Shown piece after piece: positions 12,694 to 18,319 of a stretch of DNA of 18,319 bases. The notes under the pieces are model-generated. The model ran no database searches and was not told the origin of the DNA. It saw nothing but the letters and a program-made list of their open reading frames with translations. The stretch is from assembly GCA_964609515.1 (NCBI GenBank), contig CAZSTZ010000128.1, positions 1 through 18,319 on the forward strand, read 5' to 3'. This DNA comes from CALKCV01 sp964609515 (GTDB lineage: Bacteria > Cyanobacteriota > Cyanobacteriia > Cyanobacteriales > Microcoleaceae). Made by a program: the position numbers and the translations under genes. Numbering within the stretch: position 1 is the first letter of the stretch; each line of letters opens with the position of its first letter.

Positions 12694-15600
12694 ATGTTTA
12701 CCCATTTCTTCATTAAAAGACCAGTATTTGCATCGGTTTGTTCCCTACTAATAATGCTCATGGGCTTAGTAGGATTTACCCGCTTGCCGGTGCAAGAATT
12801 TCCGACTATCGAACCTCCAGTAGTTAGCGTTCAAACAGTTTATCCGGGCGCTAACCCCCAGGTGGTCGAAACAGAAGTAACCGAAGTTATCGAAGGAGAA
12901 TTGAACGGCATTGAAGGAGTTAAAACTTTAACTTCCACCAGTCGCGAAGGCGTTAGTTCGATAACCGTTCAATTTGAATTAAACCGCGATTTAGAAGCGG
13001 CGGCCCAAGACGTCAGAAGTCGGGTTTCTCGGGTTGTCAGCAGGCTGCCAGATGATGTAGAATCTCCCGTAGTTTCTAAAAGAAGTAGCGACGACGAACG
13101 GATTATGTGGATTGCTATTTCTGGGGAGAAATTCACCGCTTTAGAACTTAGCAATTATGCCGATCGCTTCTTAAAAAGTGCCTTAGAAACCGTTAACGGA
13201 GTCAGCAATATTTTTATCGGTGGCGAACGTCGTTATGCGATGCGACTTTGGCTGGACCCGAAAAAGATGGCTGCCAGAAACATCACGGCTTTAGACTTAG
13301 AACAAGCATTAAGGCGACAAAACGTAGAAATTCCTAGCGGCAGAATAGAAGGAGAAAATACCGAATATCCAGTCAGAACTTTAGGCCGTTTGCGTTCGGC
13401 GGAAGAGTACGAAGATTTAGTTATTAAAAGAACCGAAGATGGAGGACAAATTCGCTTAAGAGATATTGGCTGGGCGGAGATAGGGGCAGAGAGCGATCGG
13501 ACGATTGCGAGGTTTCGAGGGCAACCGGCGGTGGCATTAGGAATTAGCAAAATCTCTGGTTCTAATTTATTAGAAGTAGCTACCGGAGTCAAACAAAAAA
13601 TAGCGGAGTTATCCAGAGATTTCCCCGAAGGAATGCAATATACCATTGCAGTAGATTACTCGGAATTTGTCGAGGTAGCTATTGATGAAGTTTGGCATAC
13701 TTTATTTTTAGCTATTGGTTTGGTCATCTTAGTAATCTTCGTTTTCCTCCGAGATTGGCGGGCGACAATTGTGCCGGCGGTGACGATTCCGGTTTCCTTA
13801 GTCGGTGCTTTTGGGGCGATGTTTTTCTTGGATTTTTCGATTAATACTTTAACCCTATTTGCCCTGACTTTATCGACGGGATTGGTGGTTGACGATACCA
13901 TCGTTGTCTTAGAAAATATCGTCCGCTATATCCAAGAGAAAAAAATGCTTCCTTATAAGGCAGCAATGTCTGGAGTTGGGGAAGTAGTTTTTGCCGTAAT
14001 TGCTACTACTGTCGTCTTAATTGCGGTGTTTTTACCCGTCGGTTTTTCTGGGGGGACCAGCGGGCGATTGTTTAACGAATTTGCTTTAACAATTGCGGCG
14101 GCGGTGGTATGTTCTTCTTTTGTGGCATTAACTTTAGCACCGGCGATCGCTGCCCGAATTTTGAAGCCGGTCGATGCTAAAAAAAGCAACAACATTGTTG
14201 CCAGTTTGTTGGCAGCGCCTCTCAATTTTTTTGAATGGGCGTTAGACCGAGTTTTAGCAATTTATAGCTGGTCTTTAAACGTAACGATGCGTTTAAAGCC
14301 GGTAGTTTTAGTCGGTTTAATTATCAGTTTTTGGGGAACTGTTTGGTTATTTCAACAGTTACCCCAAGGCTTTCTCCCAGTAGAAGATCGGGGTCGGATT
14401 TTTATACCGGTTAACGCTCCCGAAGGGGTTAGCATTAACTATACTAATAATGTCATCCGTCAGGTGGAGGACAAACTCGCCGAAGTGCCAGAAATGCAGG
14501 CATATTTTACCATAGCCGGTTTCGGTCGCGGCGCGTCCCAAGCTAACCGGGGCTTTGCATTTACGCGATTGTCGAATTGGTCGGAACGAACGGAACCGGG
14601 ACAGTCGCAACAGGAGATCGTGAAGCGGTTGTTTGGCGCTTTTGCTCCCATTACCGATGCCTTGGTGTTTCCGATTAATCCCGGTTCTCTGCCGGGCAGC
14701 GGTCGCAGCAGTCCGGTACAGTTCGTGTTACAGGGTAACGATTTAGACGAGTTGGCGGAAGTGTCCGAGGCGTTCGCCAGCGAGGCGCGGAAGTTGCCGG
14801 AGTTGGTAAACGTAGATACGGATTTAACGATGAACAAACCGGAGTTAATGGTATATGTCGATCGCGCCCAGGCGGCTAATTTGGGTGTGTCGGTGCAGGA
14901 TATCTCTCGCACTTTGCAGATTATGTTGGGAGGGCAGACGATTACTAATTTCAATCAAGGCAACCAGCGTTACGATGTAATCGTGCGCGGGGAGTCGGAG
15001 TTCCGAGACGGTCCCCAGGACATCGAGAATTTATATGTACGGAGCGATCGGGGCGAATTAGTGCCGTTGAGTAACTTGGTCAAAGTGACTGCAGAAACGA
15101 CGCCGCCGCAGATTAACCACTTTAATCGTTTCCGATCTGCAAGTATCGAAGGCAGTCCGGCCCCCGACGTGAGTTTGGGGGAAGCGCTGGCGGCTTTGGA
15201 AAGGTTGGCCGATGATATCTTACCGGAGAATATGCGCTGGTCTCTTGGCGGCGAGTCTCTGGAATTTAAAGAAGCGGGGCAATCAACTGTATTTATTTTT
15301 GGTTTGGCCTTAGCGTTTATTTTCTTAACTTTAGCGGCCCAGTTTGAGAGTTATATAGACCCGTTAACGATCTTGCTGGCGGTTCCCCTGTCTTTGTTGG
15401 GTGCTTTTGGGGCCTTGTGGTTGGCGGAGTTAGATTTGGACGTTTACAGTCGGATCGGGTTGATTATGTTAATTGGTTTGGCGACCAAGAACTCGATTTT
15501 AATTGTGGAGTTTGCCAACCAGTTGCGAGACCGGGGGATGTCGATAACGAGGGCGGCGATGGAAGCGTCGAGGTTGCGTTTCCGCCCGATTTTGATGACG

Positions 15601-16020
15601 GCGTTTTCGACGATTTTCGGGGTAGCGCCTTTAGCGTTTGCCACTGGGGCGGGTGCCGCGAGTCGTATTTCTATCGGCATGGCCGTGTTGGGCGGGATGT
15701 TGGTTTCTACAATACTGAGTTTGTATGTGGTGCCGGTGTTTTATGTGTGGGCAACCAGTTTGCAGTCGAGTTTGTTCGGCAAGTTTGCTTACCACGAGGA
15801 GACGCCGGAGGAATACGCCCTGGAAACTAACGGCAACGGCAACAGCAACGGCAACGGTCACTACTACGCCAACGGTAACGGTAAGGTAGAACAGGCGCCC
15901 CACCTGTCATCGAACGGTAACGGTAACGGTAACGGTAACGGTAACGGTAACGGTAACGGTAAGGGTAAAAACGGGCATTCTGTCGAGGAGGTTAAAAGGG
16001 AGGATGCGAAGCGGAAGTAG
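12694..16020 (+). CDS. RND multidrug efflux permease (HAE1 type, AcrB-like) with an Asn-Gly repeat tail
   Basis: A 1108-aa inner-membrane proton antiporter of the hydrophobe/amphiphile efflux family, working as a trimer with the upstream adaptor and a TolC-type channel not encoded here. MFTHFFIKRPVFASVCSLLI is the standard first helix; the large periplasmic porter loop follows (about 30-335). Helix 4 carries the proton-relay pair D400-D401 in GLVVDDTIVVLENI and helix 10 the matching K932 in GLATKNSILIVEFANQL. The second porter loop spans about 565-865. The core ends near residue 1040 (YVVPVFYVWA then a short tail), as in AcrB. Beyond it lies an unusual 65-residue hydrophilic tail dominated by Asn-Gly pairs and ending in charged residues. 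The ATG matches the family N-terminus, but no Shine-Dalgarno is present, only AAAAA after ATTCCCC heptamers. Substrates cannot be predicted. Confidence 0.95.
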   Translation: MFTHFFIKRPVFASVCSLLIMLMGLVGFTRLPVQEFPTIEPPVVSVQTVYPGANPQVVETEVTEVIEGELNGIEGVKTLTSTSREGVSSITVQFELNRDLEAAAQDVRSRVSRVVSRLPDDVESPVVSKRSSDDERIMWIAISGEKFTALELSNYADRFLKSALETVNGVSNIFIGGERRYAMRLWLDPKKMAARNITALDLEQALRRQNVEIPSGRIEGENTEYPVRTLGRLRSAEEYEDLVIKRTEDGGQIRLRDIGWAEIGAESDRTIARFRGQPAVALGISKISGSNLLEVATGVKQKIAELSRDFPEGMQYTIAVDYSEFVEVAIDEVWHTLFLAIGLVILVIFVFLRDWRATIVPAVTIPVSLVGAFGAMFFLDFSINTLTLFALTLSTGLVVDDTIVVLENIVRYIQEKKMLPYKAAMSGVGEVVFAVIATTVVLIAVFLPVGFSGGTSGRLFNEFALTIAAAVVCSSFVALTLAPAIAARILKPVDAKKSNNIVASLLAAPLNFFEWALDRVLAIYSWSLNVTMRLKPVVLVGLIISFWGTVWLFQQLPQGFLPVEDRGRIFIPVNAPEGVSINYTNNVIRQVEDKLAEVPEMQAYFTIAGFGRGASQANRGFAFTRLSNWSERTEPGQSQQEIVKRLFGAFAPITDALVFPINPGSLPGSGRSSPVQFVLQGNDLDELAEVSEAFASEARKLPELVNVDTDLTMNKPELMVYVDRAQAANLGVSVQDISRTLQIMLGGQTITNFNQGNQRYDVIVRGESEFRDGPQDIENLYVRSDRGELVPLSNLVKVTAETTPPQINHFNRFRSASIEGSPAPDVSLGEALAALERLADDILPENMRWSLGGESLEFKEAGQSTVFIFGLALAFIFLTLAAQFESYIDPLTILLAVPLSLLGAFGALWLAELDLDVYSRIGLIMLIGLATKNSILIVEFANQLRDRGMSITRAAMEASRLRFRPILMTAFSTIFGVAPLAFATGAGAASRISIGMAVLGGMLVSTILSLYVVPVFYVWATSLQSSLFGKFAYHEETPEEYALETNGNGNSNGNGHYYANGNGKVEQAPHLSSNGNGNGNGNGNGNGNGKGKNGHSVEEVKREDAKRK
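15829..15966 (+). repeat. AACGGY hexanucleotide repeats encoding Asn-Gly
   Basis: Eight perfect AACGGT copies at 15913-15960 follow a diverged AACGGC group from 15829. Each unit is two codons, Asn-Gly, so slippage would change tail length without breaking the frame. Confidence 0.9.
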
Positions 16021-16043
16021 TTGTTGGAAATAGTTTTTTTTGG

Positions 16044-16075
16044 GGTTCGGCGGTGTTGCTGCCGGGCCTTTTTTT
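16044..16075 (+). terminator. Intrinsic terminator of the padR-adaptor-permease operon
   Basis: GGTTCGGCGG (16044-16053) pairs along its full length with CTGCCGGGCC (16059-16068), allowing three G-T pairs, around the loop TGTTG, and is followed by seven T (16069-16075). It begins 23 bases after the permease stop. This is a strong rho-independent terminator. Confidence 0.85.
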
Positions 16076-16085
16076 GTTTACCTGT

Positions 16086-16110
16086 GGAACAGGCAAGATG
16101 CCTGTTCTAC
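16086..16110. repeat. GAACAGGCA-AGA-TGCCTGTTC hairpin repeat
   Basis: Perfect 9-base arms at 16087-16095 and 16099-16107 with a 3-base loop, followed by TAC. A diverged copy lies at 2127-2151. It resembles a dispersed cyanobacterial intergenic palindrome. Confidence 0.65.
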
Positions 16111-16241
16111 GGTCTGGAACGATTCCCAAACCGACAGGTATTGCAATTTTGGTGATGATATAAAGAGGAAAAGAACCTAAAGAGGCGATTCAAGTAGGAT
16201 TGCTATATTTTCAATTTATTATCGAAATCAAACGAGAAAAT

Positions 16242-17438
16242 ATGAAACAATTAGGGTATTTTGGGTTGAAAAAATCTACTTCTGATTCCTCTATCCGTCA
16301 AAAAAATACGCTAAAAAAGAGAAAAACTGCCCTATCTCTTTTTTCCGGTGCAGGTGGGATGGATTTAGGAATAGTTGGCGCTGAATTTGATGTTGTTGCC
16401 AGCATAGAAATAGACCCTTATTGTTGCCAAACTTTGCGAAAAGCAGCCTCTACGGAAAAACGCAAAACGTGGATTATTGAGGAGGATATTCGCAAGATTG
16501 ACCCAGTAAAGTTAAGGGAAGATTTAGGCATAAAAACAGGGGAATTAGATTTGCTTTGTGGCGGTCCGCCTTGCCAGGCATTCTCTCAAATTGGCAAGCG
16601 AAAATGCTTAGACGATCCTCGCGGAATGCTGCTTTTTGAAATGACGCGCTTTGCTGAAGTATTTCGCCCAAAAGCTATTTTAATCGAGCAGGTAAAAGGT
16701 CTTATCAATGCCGGGGATAAAAACGGTAAAAAAGGTGGCGTTTTGGAATTGCTTTTATCTGAGTTAGAAGCTCTCGGTTACGTTTCTAAATGGCAGGTAA
16801 TTAATGCGGCAGATTATGGCGTGGCACAATTGAGGGAAAGAGTGTTTGTTGTTAGTATTTTGCAGGAAAAAAACTTCGAGTTTCCTCCACCGATTTATTG
16901 TTCCCAGCAAGAATTACTTCCTTTATTTCCTTTGGCATCTTACAAAACAGTTAGAGAGGCAATTGAGGGATTGGGAAAACCACAATCTAAAAGCGATTCG
17001 GGGTTAAATAATAATCATATAGATGTAACTCCAGAAGGCGATCGCTCCCGCATAAAAGGCGTGCCAGAAGGTTGTTGTTTGGCAAAACAATTACACCTGC
17101 CGAAAGAACAACGGGGCAATCTTACTAAAAAAGATACCACTAAATTTCGGCGTTTATCTTATGAGAAACCGGCTTTAACATTGCGTTGTGGAGAGATTTT
17201 TTTTCACCCCACAGAAGACCGTTATTTAACTCCCCGGGAATATATGCGAATTCACGGTTATCCCGACGATTATTTATTACTCGGACCGGTTAGGGGGCGA
17301 TCGGGTAGGGTGCGTTTTTTAGACCAACACAGACAAGTTGCTAATTCCGTTCCACCCCCCGTTGCTGCTATAATTGCCAAAGCTATTAAGAGGACTTTAG
17401 AATGCCAAAAATCTTTGAAATATTTGGTTTCCCCATAG
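16242..17438 (+). CDS. DNA (cytosine-5-)-methyltransferase
   Basis: A 398-aa enzyme that methylates C5 of cytosine in DNA using S-adenosylmethionine. From the ATG at 16242: motif I FSGAGGMDLG (34-43), the catalytic motif IV GGPPCQAFS (107-115, nucleophile C111), motif VI as IEQVKGL (148-154, EQV instead of the common ENV; the catalytic Glu is kept), motif VIII QLRERVF (196-202), a target-recognition region around 215-340, and motif X HRQVANSVPPPVA (363-375, where many enzymes have GNS). The protein appears complete and probably active; its recognition sequence cannot be read. The frame is open to a TTG at 16200, but the ATG has a purine-rich leader (ACGAGAAAAT) and gives a normal N-terminus. 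Its 3' end overlaps the start of an apparent restriction-enzyme remnant (17402), so it was probably half of a type II restriction-modification pair. Confidence 0.93.
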   Translation: MKQLGYFGLKKSTSDSSIRQKNTLKKRKTALSLFSGAGGMDLGIVGAEFDVVASIEIDPYCCQTLRKAASTEKRKTWIIEEDIRKIDPVKLREDLGIKTGELDLLCGGPPCQAFSQIGKRKCLDDPRGMLLFEMTRFAEVFRPKAILIEQVKGLINAGDKNGKKGGVLELLLSELEALGYVSKWQVINAADYGVAQLRERVFVVSILQEKNFEFPPPIYCSQQELLPLFPLASYKTVREAIEGLGKPQSKSDSGLNNNHIDVTPEGDRSRIKGVPEGCCLAKQLHLPKEQRGNLTKKDTTKFRRLSYEKPALTLRCGEIFFHPTEDRYLTPREYMRIHGYPDDYLLLGPVRGRSGRVRFLDQHRQVANSVPPPVAAIIAKAIKRTLECQKSLKYLVSP

Positions 17439-17490
17439 ACGATAATTCCCCAGAAGCGGAGAACAACCGCAGACAGGTTCGCTGTCCTTT
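17402..17490 (+). pseudogene. N-terminal remnant of a type II restriction endonuclease (NotI-like family?)
   Basis: An ATG inside the methyltransferase 3' end, in another frame, opens MPKIFEIFGFPIDDNSPEAE then NNRRQVRCP. From memory, this resembles the N-terminus of NotI-family restriction endonucleases, whose pattern is F-G-P-D-S-EA-R-CPF followed by a conserved Cys/Gly-rich CDGGGNR region. Here similarity stops after CP at about 17488, six bases before the 3' end of the convergent Uma2 gene, and the frame ends by chance at 17533. A 37-base overlap with the methyltransferase gene is a common restriction-modification arrangement. Only about 29 of several hundred residues remain, so no nuclease would be made. 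The family name is recalled, not searched, and is the uncertain part; the truncated overlapping frame is seen directly. Confidence 0.55.
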
Positions 17491-17493
17491 ATT

Positions 17494-18075
17494 CTACTCC
17501 TCCTCCATCCCCTCTAAAATAACATCCTCATAAAGCATCTCGATGGGAAAATTAAAATCGACGGAAGTTAAACTTACTTCATCGCCCTCCCCATAATTAT
17601 CCATTTCCCAACTACCATTTTCGTTTCGCTGAAAACGCTCCACCGACATCTCTCGGGCATCAATTAAAACGTATTCTTTCAAAGTAGAAATGCGACGATA
17701 ATTTTTCAACTTTCTGCCCCTGTCAAAAGCCTCGGTTTCCGGCGAAAAAACTTCAACAATTAAACAAGGATAGTTGATAAAATTAATCGCCCGCCTGTCT
17801 TTTTCATCGCAAGTTACCATCACATCTGGGTAATGAAAAGACTCTGTTTCCGAAACACAAACTTTGGCAGCAGCCATTAATACTTTATAGCCTTTATCCC
17901 GCAGATGATTTTTTAACGCTACCGCCAGATTAATAGAAATCTCATTATGAGGAAGAGTTACCTCGGTCGCGGCAAAAACTCGACCGTTCATATATTCATA
18001 TTTAATCGGTTGTTTCTCCTCCCAGTTGAGGTATTCTTGGGGAGTCATTTTGTTGGGTTTTGGAACTGCTACCAT
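17494..18075 (-). CDS. Uma2 family endonuclease-like protein (DUF820)
   Basis: A complete 193-aa Uma2/DUF820 protein with a PD-(D/E)xK nuclease-like core and no established cellular role. MTPQEYLNWEEKQPIKYEYM (10-29) is the usual opening with the helix-strand YEYMNGRV. Expected active-site residues are D84 in HYPDVMVT, E108 in LIVEVFSPET and K122 in DRGRKLKNYR, followed by TLKEYVLIDA (131-140). The C-terminus is acidic (EGMEEE). The ATG at 18075 has an excellent ribosome site: AGGAGG on the minus strand at 18082-18087. It runs toward the methyltransferase, and its stop lies about where the restriction-enzyme remnant ends, so this gene or the DNA carrying it replaced the rest of that enzyme. 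It is unlike the gap-truncated Uma2 gene at 5839-6418, so they are not recent duplicates. Confidence 0.9.
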   Translation of the reverse strand: MVAVPKPNKMTPQEYLNWEEKQPIKYEYMNGRVFAATEVTLPHNEISINLAVALKNHLRDKGYKVLMAAAKVCVSETESFHYPDVMVTCDEKDRRAINFINYPCLIVEVFSPETEAFDRGRKLKNYRRISTLKEYVLIDAREMSVERFQRNENGSWEMDNYGEGDEVSLTSVDFNFPIEMLYEDVILEGMEEE

Positions 18076-18157
18076 TGTTCGCCTCCTGGTAATTTAGGTT
18101 CGATTATTGGTTTAAGTTTAATCTTAACATAAACGAAGGCGATCGCCACAAAGGTAT

Positions 18158-18175
18158 CCCAGAAACCCGGTTTCT
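18158..18175. repeat. Single AGAAACCCGGTTTCT hairpin copy
   Basis: CCCAGAAACCCGGTTTCTTT lies upstream of the Uma2 gene and matches the unit tandemly repeated at 7021-7118. Confidence 0.7.
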
Positions 18176-18209
18176 TTAACAATACCTTCGCCATTTTAGC
18201 TTGGGTGAG

Positions 18210-18319
18210 AGGAGCGAGACCAAACCTAAGAGGAGCGAGACCAAACCTAAGAGGAGCGAGGCCAAACCTAAGAGGAGCGAGACCAAACCTAAGAGGAGCG
18301 AGACCAAACCTAAGAGGAG
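18210..18319. repeat. 21-bp tandem array running off the window
   Basis: AGGAGCGAGACCAAACCTAAG is repeated five times with an exact 21-base period (18210-18314) and begins a sixth copy at the window edge. One copy has GCC for ACC. More than one frame is open because 21 is a multiple of three, and there are no spacers, so it is treated as a non-coding tandem repeat whose full extent is unknown. Confidence 0.85.

Noticed and set aside
16200..16241. TTG start for the methyltransferase
   Set aside because: The ATG at 16242 has a purine-rich leader and gives the expected short N-terminal arm before motif I.

Overview
The window looks like a draft-assembly fragment from a filamentous cyanobacterium, probably an Oscillatoria, Microcoleus or Phormidium relative. 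The basis is frequent HIP1 octamers (GCGATCGC), short tandem heptamer repeats (ATTCCCC and AATTAAC types), palindromic AGAAACCCGGTTTCT repeats in most intergenic spaces, and two Uma2/DUF820 genes, a family greatly expanded in cyanobacteria. A 100-base run of N (5739-5838) is an assembly gap. No rRNA, tRNA, CRISPR array or integrase is visible.

Layout. 257-2071 (+): a GT4 glycosyltransferase overlapping by 4 nt a ribbon-helix-helix antitoxin / PIN toxin pair; the toxin 3' end is frameshifted. 2175-4376 (+): recQ. 4377-4933: intergenic repeats, including a 58-bp tandem array interrupted by a 123-bp MITE-like element with perfect 18-bp terminal inverted repeats. 4934-6418 (-): tmk and a Uma2 gene cut by the gap. 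6640-6996 (+): an unrecognised 118-aa protein. 7155-9590 (-): a copper-type P1B ATPase whose coding sequence has absorbed intergenic repeats in frame at two places. 10161-16020 (+): a PadR-regulated efflux operon (padR, membrane-fusion adaptor, HAE1-type RND permease) ending at a strong intrinsic terminator. 16242-17438 (+): a 5-methylcytosine DNA methyltransferase, followed by what looks like the first ~29 codons of its restriction enzyme, cut off where a Uma2 gene (17494-18075, -) begins. 18210-18319: a 21-bp tandem array running off the window.

How the genes work together. PadR probably represses its own promoter and so the adaptor and permease; two perfect palindromes lie in its leader. 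The permease and adaptor would form an inner-membrane/periplasmic efflux pump using a TolC-type channel encoded elsewhere. The copper ATPase is a separate metal transport unit. The methyltransferase now appears to be an orphan of a decayed restriction-modification system.

I do not see a clearly new multi-gene system. The most informative observations are the restriction-enzyme remnant, the frameshifted PIN toxin, repeat invasion of the ATPase reading frame, the MITE inside a tandem array, the paired palindromes before padR, and the exact 26-residue ladder in the adaptor hairpin.
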